58,600 nucleotides of DNA from an uncultured Prevotellaceae bacterium (GTDB lineage Bacteria > Bacteroidota > Bacteroidia > Bacteroidales > Bacteroidaceae): positions 1 through 58,600 of the forward strand of contig CAMVUB010000009.1 of the NCBI GenBank assembly GCA_947170495.1. The letters are read 5' to 3'. The position numbers and the translations under genes were made by a program. This document shows positions 37,577-46,336 of this stretch, one piece after another. The notes under the pieces were generated by a model. The model was not told the origin of the DNA and did no database searches. It saw only the letters and a program-made list of their open reading frames with translations. The stretch's first letter is position 1. The number at the start of each line of letters is the position of its first letter.

Positions 37577-38027
37577 AGTTTAAAGTTTAAGGTTTAAAGT
37601 TTAATGAGAAATGTATTTCAGTAGTGAAAACTTCTCATACAGAAAGCTGGTTGTATATCAACATGCACGGGCTTTCAATAAGACTGTTTATATACTTTTA
37701 AAGAAATTCCCTGTTGAAGAACGCTTTGCGCTATGTGATCAAATGCGTAGAGCGGCCTCATCAATCCCTTCAAATATTGCAGAATGTGCAGGACGTATTT
37801 CAAAGAAAGAGAAATTGCGTTTCATAGAATATGCCCAAGGTTCATTATCTGAAACTATGTGCCAATTGGAATTGTCTTTTGATGTCGGTTATATTAATAA
37901 GGCAGAACTTGATTCAATGGACGAAAAGGCCATCGTTATACAAAAGTTGTTGTCTGGCCTTTATAACTCCTATAACGATTATCATAAGTAATTACATTAA
38001 ACATTAAACTTTAAACTTTAAACTGAA
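37577..38027. mobile_element. One-gene cassette bounded by inverted heptamer arrays
   Basis: The left boundary (37577-37606) reads GTTTAAA, GTTTAAG, GTTTAAA, GTTTAAT. The right boundary (37995-38024) read on the other strand is GTTTAAA, GTTTAAA, GTTTAAT, GTTTAAT. They form ~28-bp inverted ends around a single AT-rich gene between two GC-rich genes. There is no transposase, so mobility is an inference. Confidence 0.5.
37611..37991 (+). CDS. Four-helix-bundle protein of the S23/23S rRNA-intervening-sequence family
   Basis: This 126-residue protein shows the family signature: SYRKLVVYQHARAFNKTVYI, RFALCDQMRRAASSIPSNIA, ECAGR, SLSETMCQLELSFDVGYI. Members occur inside 23S rRNA intervening sequences, as Avd accessory proteins of diversity-generating retroelements, or alone. 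No reverse transcriptase or template repeat is nearby, so this is a stand-alone copy. Its codon use and AT content differ strongly from both neighbours. It lies between inverted heptamer arrays inside a run of sugar-metabolism genes. Molecular function is unknown, perhaps nucleic-acid binding. Confidence 0.85.
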   Translation: MYFSSENFSYRKLVVYQHARAFNKTVYILLKKFPVEERFALCDQMRRAASSIPSNIAECAGRISKKEKLRFIEYAQGSLSETMCQLELSFDVGYINKAELDSMDEKAIVIQKLLSGLYNSYNDYHK

Positions 38028-38032
38028 AAAAC

Positions 38033-39421
38033 ATGGAACATGTTTTTGCTTACATTATCTCGTTGGGTGCATCGGTGATGATGCCCATCCTGTTTACGAT
38101 TATCGGTTTGTGCATCGGCCTGAAATTCGGCAAGGCACTGCAGAGTGGCCTCTTCGTGGGCGTCGGTTTTGTGGGCCTCGGTATTGTCACGGCGCTGCTG
38201 ACGACCAACTTCAACGGCCCGCTGAAGAACATCTCAGACATCTACGAGCTGCAGCTGGGCATCTTCGATATGGGCTGGCCCGCCGCTGCTGCCGTGGCCT
38301 ATAACACGGCTGTGGGCGCCTTGATCATCCCCATCTGCCTGGGTGTCAACTTCCTGATGGTGCTCACGAAGACCACGCGTACCGTGAACATCGACCTGTG
38401 GAACTACTGGCACTTCGCTTTCATCGGCGCTGTGGTGTTCTTCGTCAAGGACCAGAGCCTGGCGTGGGGCTACTTCGCTGCCATCGTCTGCTATATGTTC
38501 ACACTCGTGATGGCCGACCTCACGGCTGAGCAGTTCCAGAAACACTACGACCTGGACGGCATCAGCATCCCGCAGCCTTTCTGCCAGAGCTTCGTGCCCT
38601 TCGCCATCGGCATCAACTGGCTGCTGGACCGTATCCCCGGCTTCTCGAAGCTGGACATCGATGCGGAAGGACTGAAGAAGAAGTTCGGCGTGCTGGGCGA
38701 GCCGCTGATCTTGGGTGTCATCGTGGGTGCGCTGATTGGTGCGCTGAGCGTGAAGGAGTGGAACGGCGATGCCGCTAAGATCATCCTCTCGCTGGGTGTC
38801 ATCATGGGTGCTGTGATGGAGCTGATACCGCGCATCACGAAGCTGTTCATCGACGGTTTGATGCCCATCAGCCAGAAGACCAAGGAGGTGGTGGAGAAGA
38901 AGTTCAACGGTAAGAAGGTGCATATCGGCATGAGCCCCGCACTGGTCATCGGTCATCCCACGACGCTCGTCGTCAGCCTCCTGCTGATTCCCACAGTGCT
39001 GTTCCTGGCCGTCGTGCTGCCGGGCAACCAGTTCCTGCCGCTGGCATCGCTGGCGGGTATGTTCTACCTGTTCCCCATGGTGCTTCCCATCACGAAGAAT
39101 AATGTGGTGAAGACGTTCATCATCGGCCTCGTGGCTCTCACCGTAGGTCTGTACTTCGTCACGGATATGAGTGCTGACTTCACGGCGGCTGCCAACTCCG
39201 TCTATGCTGCCACGCAGGATGCCGCAGCCCACGTGCCCGAAGGCTTCCTGGCCGGTGCCCTCGACTTCTGCTCGTCGCTCTTCGGCTGGGTCATCTTCCG
39301 CGCCTGCAAGAGCCTCGACTACATCGGCATGGGCCTCCTCTCCGGCTTCACGGTCGTCATGATGTTCCTCAACCGCCGCCGCATCCTCGCCGACGAGAAA
39401 CAAAAAGCGAAAGAACAATGA
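38033..39421 (+). CDS. GatC-like PTS galactitol-type IIC membrane transporter, without IIA/IIB
   Basis: This 462-residue inner-membrane protein has ~10-12 helices and resembles EIIC of the galactitol PTS (GatC): LGASVMMPILFTIIGLCIGL, VGVGFVGLGIVTALL, MGWPAAAAVAYNT and LGEPLILGVIVGALIGAL. In a classical PTS it would need IIA and IIB subunits; none is in this window. The neighbours kduI-like and GH97 suggest uptake of a uronic-acid or galactoside breakdown product, perhaps by a non-phosphorylating mode (inference). Upstream spacing is taken by the heptamer-bounded cassette and no promoter is seen immediately before it. Confidence 0.85.
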   Translation: MEHVFAYIISLGASVMMPILFTIIGLCIGLKFGKALQSGLFVGVGFVGLGIVTALLTTNFNGPLKNISDIYELQLGIFDMGWPAAAAVAYNTAVGALIIPICLGVNFLMVLTKTTRTVNIDLWNYWHFAFIGAVVFFVKDQSLAWGYFAAIVCYMFTLVMADLTAEQFQKHYDLDGISIPQPFCQSFVPFAIGINWLLDRIPGFSKLDIDAEGLKKKFGVLGEPLILGVIVGALIGALSVKEWNGDAAKIILSLGVIMGAVMELIPRITKLFIDGLMPISQKTKEVVEKKFNGKKVHIGMSPALVIGHPTTLVVSLLLIPTVLFLAVVLPGNQFLPLASLAGMFYLFPMVLPITKNNVVKTFIIGLVALTVGLYFVTDMSADFTAAANSVYAATQDAAAHVPEGFLAGALDFCSSLFGWVIFRACKSLDYIGMGLLSGFTVVMMFLNRRRILADEKQKAKEQ

Positions 39422-39438
39422 TGTAATTGTATTAAACA

Positions 39439-39940
39439 CGAATTATCGTAATAAACATAATATTTTCCGATAGTCAAATCATCCAATGACACAGCAAGAG
39501 TATATGGATATGTACCAGATGGTGGGTATGGCCATGGAGGTTCATAACACCTTGGGATGGGGCTTGGCGGAACCCATCTATCAGGAGGCTCTTGCAATGG
39601 AGTGCAGGCGAAATGGTCTTACCGTAGAACGTGAGAAGGAATTGCACATGTACTATAAGGGTGAGCAAATGGAGAAAACATACTTTGCTGATTTTTATTA
39701 TAGAGGTATCGTTATTGAGTTGAAAGCGATGAGCGAGATATGTCCCGAACATCGTGCTCAATTATTCAATTATCTCCGTATTACCCATCAGGAACGTGGA
39801 ATCCTTTTTAACTTTGGAGAAGAAACCCTTCATACAGAGCGTTATCTCTTCCTGCCAGAGGAAAATGAGTTCGTTCTTATCAATCAAGATAATTACCGCG
39901 AATACATTATCCCCGAATAATTATGTCCATTACGATCATT
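39439..39940. mobile_element. GxxExxY cassette bounded by imperfect inverted repeats
   Basis: The left end holds ATCGTAATAAACATAAT (39445-39461). The right end, read on the opposite strand, holds ATCGTAATGGACATAAT (39936-39920), 15 of 17 identical. TTTCCGA also recurs directly on both sides (39463 and 39943 areas). The single AT-rich gene inside splits gatC from kduI. No transposase is present. Confidence 0.4.
39486..39920 (+). CDS. GxxExxY-family protein (PD-(D/E)xK-like)
   Basis: A 144-residue protein of the GxxExxY family (PDDEXK_3). The name motif is GLAEPIY in NTLGWGLAEPIYQEALAMEC. The nuclease-like core is KTYFADFYYRGIVIELKAMS, with Asp and E-x-K in the expected order. The family is common as isolated genes in Bacteroidota, and its role is not established. 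It is more AT-rich than gatC and kduI, which it separates by 65 and 61 bp. It could be a selfish or defence-related unit; that is inference. Confidence 0.85.
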   Translation: MTQQEYMDMYQMVGMAMEVHNTLGWGLAEPIYQEALAMECRRNGLTVEREKELHMYYKGEQMEKTYFADFYYRGIVIELKAMSEICPEHRAQLFNYLRITHQERGILFNFGEETLHTERYLFLPEENEFVLINQDNYREYIIPE

Positions 39941-39981
39941 TGTTTCCGAATAATCAGCATACAACTTAAAATTCAAAGTAT

Positions 39982-40968
39982 ATGAAAAAAGCATTCTTGT
40001 TTCTTGCGCTTGGATTTGCTGCACTGACAGCTAGCGCACAACAAAACGTTTATTTCCAGACGGCCTGTCACCCGGCAGATGTGAAGCACTATGACACGCA
40101 GACGCTGCGCGAGCGCTTCGTGATGGAGAAGGTGATGGCGGCTGATGAGATCAACCTGACGTACTCGCAGTACGACCGCTTCATCTTTGGCGGCGCCATG
40201 CCTGTCACGAAAGACCTGAAGCTGGAGACCTTCGACGCCCTGAAGGAGCCCTACTTCCTGCACAGCCGTGAGCTGGGCATCATCAACACCGGCGGCGACG
40301 GCATCGTCATCGTGGACGGTCAGGAGTACCCCCTTGGCTACAGCGAGGCCCTCTATGTAGGCCGCGGCTGGCTGGGCAAGGACAAGAACGGCAACAGCAT
40401 CGATTCGAATCAGGAGGTCATCTTCCGCAGTAAGGATGCCTCGAAGCCCGCTAAGTTCTACCTCAACAGCGCCACCGCCCATAAGCACTACAAGACGCAG
40501 TGGGTGACGCTCGACGGCCGCAAGAACGGTAAGGTGCAATCCCTGAAGGCCACCATCATCGGCACCAAGGAGAAGCCCCTGGGCACCCTCGCCGAGAGCA
40601 ACCAGCGCACCATCAACCAGCTCATCGTCAACACGGCGCTGGAGGAAGGTCCTTGTCAGCTGCAGATGGGTCTGACACAGTTGCAGCCCGGCAGCGTGTG
40701 GAACACGATGCCCCCTCACACCCACGGCCGCCGTATCGAGGCCTACTACTATTTCAACCTGCCAGAGACACAGACCATCAGTCATGTGATGGGTGAGCCG
40801 CAGGAGAGCCGCATCGTATGGCTGCATAACGAGCAGGCCATCATGTCGCCCGAATGGAGCATCCACTGCGCCAGCGCCACCTACTACTACACCTTCATAT
40901 GGGGTATGGCTGGTGAGAACCTCAACTACAACGACAAAGACAACATCCCCGTCATAGACCTGAGATAA
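39982..40968 (+). CDS. kduI: KduI-like 5-keto-4-deoxyuronate isomerase with a signal peptide
   Basis: KduI converts 5-dehydro-4-deoxy-D-glucuronate (from unsaturated uronic acids of pectin or glycosaminoglycans) to 3-deoxy-D-glycero-2,5-hexodiulosonate. Body motifs are clear: [41 protein letters not shown] and the metal-binding cupin motif [16 protein letters not shown]. Unlike the usual ~278-residue cytoplasmic enzyme, this one has 328 residues and starts [20 protein letters not shown], a typical signal peptide, plus a Lys/Asn/Asp-rich loop near residue 133. It should therefore act in the periplasm, which is unusual. Its TAA shares a base with the GH97 ATG (TAATG), so the two are coupled. 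Confidence 0.88.
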   Translation: MKKAFLFLALGFAALTASAQQNVYFQTACHPADVKHYDTQTLRERFVMEKVMAADEINLTYSQYDRFIFGGAMPVTKDLKLETFDALKEPYFLHSRELGIINTGGDGIVIVDGQEYPLGYSEALYVGRGWLGKDKNGNSIDSNQEVIFRSKDASKPAKFYLNSATAHKHYKTQWVTLDGRKNGKVQSLKATIIGTKEKPLGTLAESNQRTINQLIVNTALEEGPCQLQMGLTQLQPGSVWNTMPPHTHGRRIEAYYYFNLPETQTISHVMGEPQESRIVWLHNEQAIMSPEWSIHCASATYYYTFIWGMAGENLNYNDKDNIPVIDLR

Positions 40969-42917
40969 TGAAACAACATCTTTTCCGCACGATGGCCGCT
41001 CTCTTATGGGCGGCCATCGCTACTACAGCCACCGCCGCCAAGGCGGTGCAAGTTACGTCGCCCGACGGGAAGATAGTCGTCGATCTCAACACCCAGAAGG
41101 GTCAGCTGGGGTGGACAGTCAGCCGTGCCGGACAGCAGCTCTTCAGCGTGGAGGGCGTGGGTATGACCCTGGGTCAGAAGACCGTCGGCACGACCGCCGG
41201 GCGTGTCACGCAGAAGCCGCTTCGCGAGACGTTGCGCCCCGTGGTGCCCCTGAAGTTCTCCAGCATTGATGCGGCCTGCACGGAAGCACGTGTGAGCGTA
41301 GAAAACGGTACGCTCGTGCTGCGCGTGATGGACAACGCCGTGGCCTACCGCTTCGAGACGCGCGTGAAAGGGGAGGTGGAGGTCACTGGCGACCGTTTCA
41401 TCCTGCGCCCTGCCGTCGCCGTGCAGACGCATGTCCAGCAGACCGGTAGCTTCAACTCCTCCTGTGAGGAGAGCTATACACACCAAAGCATCGGCGACTG
41501 GCACGAGAGCGGCAACATCGGTCATACGCCTGCCTTGCTCTCGGGCGACAATGACCTGCAGCTGCTCATCGCCGAGACGGACCTGCGCGATTATCCCCAC
41601 CTCTGCCTGCGTGCTACCGCCGACGGCGCCCTCGAGAGCGCCTTCCCGCCCGCCGCACAGAAATGGGAGGCACATGGCGATCGCAGCTATCACGTGGCTG
41701 AGGAGGCTCCCTATCTGGCCAAGACGCAAGGCACACGCGCGTTCTCATGGCGCTATGTCGTCATCACCGACTCCAAGGGCCTGCTGACGCAGACCGTGCC
41801 AGTGCAGCTCGCTGCCAAGAGCGAGATAGGCGATGCCAGCTGGGTGCGCCCCGGTCAGGTGAGCTGGGAGTGGTGGAACGGTGCTGCGCCCTTTGGGCCG
41901 GACGTCACCTTCAGGTATGGCTGCAACTACGAGACCTATGCCTATTTCGCCGACTTCGCTGCCAAATACGGCGTGGAGTACATCCTCCTGGATGAGGGAT
42001 GGGCGATGGACACGCGTGATCCTTTTACGCCGAACGAATATATGCGCCTGCCGGAGCTCATCAAGCACTGCAAGGACGTGGGCGTGGGTGTCATCATCTG
42101 GCTGCCGTGGCTCACGGTGGAGAACCACATGGAACTCTTTAAGACGTATGCCGAGTGGGGCGTAGCGGGTGTGAAGGTCGATTTCATGGACCATTTCGAC
42201 CAGTGGATGGTTAACTTCTACGAGCGCGTGGTGAAGGAAGCTGCCAAGTACCAGCTGTTGGTGGACTTCCACGGCGCTTTCACGCCCGCAGGCCTGGAGT
42301 ACCGCTATCCCAACCTCATCTCCTACGAGGGCGTCAGGGGCTTGGAGCAGATGGGTAACTGCCCGCCGAACAATACCATCTTCATCCCCTTCATCCGCAA
42401 TGCCGTGGGTGCCGCCGACTTCACGCCTGGCGGTATGAACAATATGCAACCGGACCGCTATCGCGCCACCCGCCCGAATGCCGGTGCGATGGGTACGCGC
42501 GTCTTCCAGATGGCGCTCTATGTGATGCTGGAGAGTGGTGTGCAGATGTTGGCTGACAGCCCCACGCGCTATTACCAGAACGATGACTGCACACGATATA
42601 TCGCCAGCGTGCCTGTGACGTGGGACGAGACCCGTTGCCTCAGTGCGGTCGTGGGCGACCACGCCATCTTGGCGCGCCGCAGTGGCGACAAATGGTTCGT
42701 CGGCGCTATTCAGGGCACTGACCATACGCAGCGCCACCGAGTCCGCCTTGACTTCCTGCCAGAGGGACGCACGTTCAAGATGAAGGCTTTCGTGGATGGA
42801 ATCAATGCCGACTACCAGGCCATGCACTACAATGTCGTAGAACAAGAGGTGACGTCAGCCACCGAGCTTGACGTCACCTTGATGCGTAACGGAGGCTTTG
42901 CCGCCGTCATTGAATAA
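40968..42917 (+). CDS. Exported GH97 glycosidase, α-galactosidase-like
   Basis: This 649-residue exported protein (signal LLWAAIATTATAAKA) has the GH97 super-β-sandwich N-domain (~25-275), the barrel (~285-560) and a C-terminal β domain. ILLDEGWAMDTRDPF and VAGVKVDFMDHFDQW are family motifs. The Asp in KVDFMD, in place of a base Glu, matches the retaining GH97 members that are α-galactosidases rather than the inverting SusB-type α-glucosidases. LVDFHGAFTPAGLEYRYPNL and YEGVRGLEQ are also typical. It is translationally coupled to the KduI-like gene, so both likely serve breakdown of an α-linked galactoside or uronate-containing glycan. Confidence 0.9.
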   Translation: MKQHLFRTMAALLWAAIATTATAAKAVQVTSPDGKIVVDLNTQKGQLGWTVSRAGQQLFSVEGVGMTLGQKTVGTTAGRVTQKPLRETLRPVVPLKFSSIDAACTEARVSVENGTLVLRVMDNAVAYRFETRVKGEVEVTGDRFILRPAVAVQTHVQQTGSFNSSCEESYTHQSIGDWHESGNIGHTPALLSGDNDLQLLIAETDLRDYPHLCLRATADGALESAFPPAAQKWEAHGDRSYHVAEEAPYLAKTQGTRAFSWRYVVITDSKGLLTQTVPVQLAAKSEIGDASWVRPGQVSWEWWNGAAPFGPDVTFRYGCNYETYAYFADFAAKYGVEYILLDEGWAMDTRDPFTPNEYMRLPELIKHCKDVGVGVIIWLPWLTVENHMELFKTYAEWGVAGVKVDFMDHFDQWMVNFYERVVKEAAKYQLLVDFHGAFTPAGLEYRYPNLISYEGVRGLEQMGNCPPNNTIFIPFIRNAVGAADFTPGGMNNMQPDRYRATRPNAGAMGTRVFQMALYVMLESGVQMLADSPTRYYQNDDCTRYIASVPVTWDETRCLSAVVGDHAILARRSGDKWFVGAIQGTDHTQRHRVRLDFLPEGRTFKMKAFVDGINADYQAMHYNVVEQEVTSATELDVTLMRNGGFAAVIE

Positions 42918-42940
42918 GCACAATTCGCTGAAGCGAAGAC

Positions 42941-45859
42941 TTAGCGGATATACACCTTTTGCCCGTTTATGATGTAGAGCCCGCGGCGGAGCTGCACATG
43001 AGCGGGCATCTTGCGTCCGCTCAGGTCGAAGATGTCCTTGGCTGCGCCCGATGTGGCATTCCTCTCGATGTCCTTGATGCCTACGCCCTCGGGGGTGAAG
43101 TCGGTCTTGCGGTTGGCCAGCGTCTGCAGGCCGCGCACATCGTCGTAAGAGAGCGCTCGGTTATAGATGAGCAGGTCGTCGAAGCGGGCAGCGGCAGAGC
43201 CGTTGTTGGCATCGCCATGGGCGAAACTGAAGAACGAGGCATTCGTCACCATGGACAGGACGTGCTGATAGTCGAAGAGCTTGGCTGTGTTGGTGATGTT
43301 AGATGCTGTTCCGGCGGTGGATACAAAGGCCCTGTGTGCCTTCTTCGAACCATCCACATAGAGCGTCACGCCATTGTCCAAATCCACGGTGAGCACTACG
43401 ACGGCCCACTTGTTGTCGGGGATATATTTCGTGGGGTTGGTGGCACCGTCGTTCAGCTTGTTGATGTCAAAGGCATTGGTGCCTGCGGCATCATCCTGGA
43501 AATGGATGGTAGCGTTGGCGGTCATGAACAGTCGCTGGGCTACATTGATGTTGGCTGGCGTTAGGTCCGTGAAGCTCCAGAGCGTGCCTGTGAGGTCGGC
43601 GGCATCTTCGCGGAAGATGCGCATAGCCACCGTGAAACCGGTGAGGTCGGTCTGTCCCTTGAGCGGGTTCGTGAAGCGCACATAGCTGTTATTCTTGACG
43701 GCGCTGGCGTTGGTGTGTGCCACTTTCCCGTAGCGCGTAGGATCCTGCAACTGCTTGGCGATGTTGGCGGAGTTGTTCTGGTACGTGAAGGCGGCCGTCT
43801 GTGTCGAGTTATAGCTGTTGCGCGCAGGCGTTCCCTCGAAGTCATAGTAGGCTACCATATCCTTGAGCGGTTCACCGGAGACGGTAGCCGCTTTGTTGGC
43901 AGTCACGCTGAACGTGCGGTCGTAGGTGTAGTTCCCGCAGCTGATATGACAGATGAGAGTTACGGGTGTAGCTACGTCAGTGGGGGAGTATTGTCCTTCG
44001 GAGGAGATAATGTCGGGGTTGTCGGACTCCCAACTGATGGTGGCACCGTAGTGTCCCTCGGCATAGAGAACCAGATTCTTGTTGATGCTGGTACCTGAAG
44101 AGAGAGGTGGCGTGTAGTTCTTAAAGGTGTAGGCGATGGCACTTTGCGGCTCCATCTTCCAGGCCCAGAGGCTCACGCCACTCTTTGCCTGTGCGGTGAT
44201 GCCTACGGCTTTGAGCTTGCGGCCATCCACCTGCTGCTGCACGACAACGCCCTTGTAGGTGGTACCGCCTACGGTGACACGGATGTAGGCCGTGCCGTCC
44301 GTCATGCTCCAGCTGCCGCTGAGGGCGCCGCTGACGGTGCCGTTGGCTTTAAGGGTTATCTGCACCGGTGTCACTTCCTCGAACTCAGCATAGTTCATCT
44401 TATACTTATGGATGAGCACGTCGTAGGTGCCTACGATCTCTTCTTTCGTATAGCGGCATCCTGCGGCGAGACTGGCGTCCGTGTCCTCTTCGCCATCGTA
44501 TTCAAAAGGTGCAGCGCAAAGCCAGCCATCCTCGTTGAGGAAGAGCTGACGCACACGCACCTGATGGAAACCATTTTGGGGCATCCCGTCGTTGAACTTG
44601 GTGTGATAGATGACAAAGGCGCGGCCCTCGGCATCGACGGTGGCGCTGTTGTGTCCCTGTGCGCACTCGCCCACGGTCTGAAAGCCCCAGCCGTTGTAGG
44701 CGCCGAGGAGTTTCATGCCGCCGTTGGTGTTGGCATTCGGGCCAAAGTTGTTCCATCCGCGGTCGTGGTAGCAGGCGTCGTGGCTGGTGGCATCGAGATA
44801 GACACCGTCGGGCGTGGCAGAGCGGAACGTACGCATCTCATAGCCGCCGTCGGGGGAAAAGCCGCCATAGGAGACGAAGAGGTAGTAGTACTGGCCGATA
44901 TGCTTGATGTAGGCTCCCTCGCCGCTGGCGTAGTAGCCGCCGGCGATGCGCTTGCCGAAATAGGGGTCGGAGAGAGCACGGCCGCTGTTGTCGTTGACGG
45001 TGGGATAGGTGACGGTGTAGTCGCGCAGACCCGTCGTCTTGTCGAGTTTCAGGATGAAGATGCCACCGCTCCAGGAACCATAAACCATCCACAGCTGTCC
45101 GTCCTCATCGTAGAAGGCACAGGGGTCGATGTCGTTGGTCCACCAGGTTCCCCAGTCACGATTCTTGGCATAGCGGTCGGGCAGCGTCGCCTGCGTGCCG
45201 ATGGCCACCTCCAGGTCTGTCTTCTTCCAGCTGATGGCGGGGTTTGTGCTGTTGATGAAGCCGGAGTAGTGGACAGGTCCCTGATAGACATAGGGTCCCG
45301 TAATCTCGTCGGCTGTGAGCAGCACGATGACCGAATGCCAGTCGTCGCCATTGATGCTCTGGTACATACACCATTTCTGCATCGTTGGGTTGTAGATCAG
45401 GTCCGGTGCCCACATGTTCCCTCCTAACGCCCAGCCTTCCTGGTCGGCATGCGCCCATTCCGTAGCGTCGAAATTGCCGAAGGGCACATTCGTCACCGTA
45501 CCGTTGACCAATGCACGCACCGTCTTCGTCTGGTTCGTGTAGAAAGCATCCGTGTAGGCACATTTCACCACGGTGCCCTGTTCGTTGACCGTACCGAAGA
45601 TGTTGTCGCCGTTCAGTCCCGTCCAGTTTTGCATGTGGTCGGTGCTGCGGGCGAAGCCACGCATGGTTCCCACGAGATAGTAGTTATCCCCTGTCGTGTG
45701 TACGATACTGGGGTCATGGACGCTCACGCGGCTGCGGTTGACAGCGGTGTAGAGGGCATTGAGCTCCTGGGCTGTGAGCTGGGTGGGCTCTTGGGCATAT
45801 AAAAACAGGCCCGTGACCAATGCGATGAAGAGGGCTGAAAGGCGATAATGTGTCATCAT
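42941..45859 (-). CDS. Exported GH43 enzyme (arabinanase-like) with a LamG-type C-terminal domain
   Basis: A 972-residue exported protein (signal LSALFIALVTGLFLYAQ). The five-bladed GH43 propeller (~35-430) has the three acids in place: Asp in VHDPSIVHTTGDNYYLVGT, Asp in IDPCAFYDEDGQLWMVYGSW and Glu in GEGAYIKHIGQYYYLFVSYG. The combination is most like endo-α-1,5-arabinanases. A GH43 C-terminal β-barrel follows (~465-565), then a bacterial Ig-like segment (~575-650) and a concanavalin/LamG domain (~660-915). The tail DIFDLSGRKMPAHVQLRRGL is a variant of the sorting-type tail. It points toward GH97 with a 23-bp gap. Plant or dietary arabinan is the probable substrate. Confidence 0.85.
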   Translation of the reverse strand: MMTHYRLSALFIALVTGLFLYAQEPTQLTAQELNALYTAVNRSRVSVHDPSIVHTTGDNYYLVGTMRGFARSTDHMQNWTGLNGDNIFGTVNEQGTVVKCAYTDAFYTNQTKTVRALVNGTVTNVPFGNFDATEWAHADQEGWALGGNMWAPDLIYNPTMQKWCMYQSINGDDWHSVIVLLTADEITGPYVYQGPVHYSGFINSTNPAISWKKTDLEVAIGTQATLPDRYAKNRDWGTWWTNDIDPCAFYDEDGQLWMVYGSWSGGIFILKLDKTTGLRDYTVTYPTVNDNSGRALSDPYFGKRIAGGYYASGEGAYIKHIGQYYYLFVSYGGFSPDGGYEMRTFRSATPDGVYLDATSHDACYHDRGWNNFGPNANTNGGMKLLGAYNGWGFQTVGECAQGHNSATVDAEGRAFVIYHTKFNDGMPQNGFHQVRVRQLFLNEDGWLCAAPFEYDGEEDTDASLAAGCRYTKEEIVGTYDVLIHKYKMNYAEFEEVTPVQITLKANGTVSGALSGSWSMTDGTAYIRVTVGGTTYKGVVVQQQVDGRKLKAVGITAQAKSGVSLWAWKMEPQSAIAYTFKNYTPPLSSGTSINKNLVLYAEGHYGATISWESDNPDIISSEGQYSPTDVATPVTLICHISCGNYTYDRTFSVTANKAATVSGEPLKDMVAYYDFEGTPARNSYNSTQTAAFTYQNNSANIAKQLQDPTRYGKVAHTNASAVKNNSYVRFTNPLKGQTDLTGFTVAMRIFREDAADLTGTLWSFTDLTPANINVAQRLFMTANATIHFQDDAAGTNAFDINKLNDGATNPTKYIPDNKWAVVVLTVDLDNGVTLYVDGSKKAHRAFVSTAGTASNITNTAKLFDYQHVLSMVTNASFFSFAHGDANNGSAAARFDDLLIYNRALSYDDVRGLQTLANRKTDFTPEGVGIKDIERNATSGAAKDIFDLSGRKMPAHVQLRRGLYIINGQKVYIR

Positions 45860-45876
45860 ATAGTATATTTTGCGGC

Positions 45877-45884
45877 CAAAGGTA
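45877..45884 (-). promoter_or_regulatory. -7 box of the GH43 promoter
   Basis: The minus strand reads TACCTTTG, 17 bp before the GH43 start. Confidence 0.65.
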
Positions 45885-46011
45885 CCCTTTTTTGATGACT
45901 TACATTAACATTTTCTGCGCTTTTAACGTGTTTTAATATAAATAAGGTGTAAGTTTTTGGCCTTTTCCGCAGAAAACCCTTCCTTTGCACCCGCAAAAAC
46001 GCTATGGCGTA

Positions 46012-46209
46012 AACCCAAATCGGTCATTATGATTGATGTCAGATTGGAATTTGTTCCGAACAGATTGGTCATATCGTTATCGAAGGCGTAGCGGGCTACG
46101 GCGAGATAGCGATGTGGACAAGATGCCGAAAGAAATGCTAAAATGACATCAATAGACCCTAAAAAGAAACTGAAATATTAATTTGTCGGCCTAATCACCG
46201 ATTTGGGTT
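46012..46209. mobile_element. 198-bp MITE-like element
   Basis: Perfect 13-bp terminal inverted repeats AACCCAAATCGGT (46012-46024) and ACCGATTTGGGTT (46197-46209), with a subterminal inverted TTGATGTCA pair (46033-46041 and 46145-46153). The middle has a CGTAGC-GG-GCTACG hairpin. There is no ORF. The rest of 45885-46301 shows no gene. Confidence 0.65.
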
Positions 46210-46301
46210 AAACCTTCTGAGGCGTCAGAAGTCAAAAAGAAAAATCGCCTTGATAAGGCAAGAACAGTAGATCATAAGAGACTAAAGAAAAGCGAGAGAT
46301 C

Positions 46302-46336
46302 GCAAATTGTCAAATTGTAAATCGTCAAATTGTCAA
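46302..46336. repeat. 7-8 bp tandem array running into the ompA-family start codon
   Basis: AAATTGTC/AAATTGT/AAATCGTC units end in the ATG at 46337, so the start codon is the last, altered unit. Confidence 0.7.

Noticed and set aside
37611..37991. Avd protein of a diversity-generating retroelement
   Set aside because: No reverse transcriptase, template/variable repeat pair or target gene is present in the surroundings.
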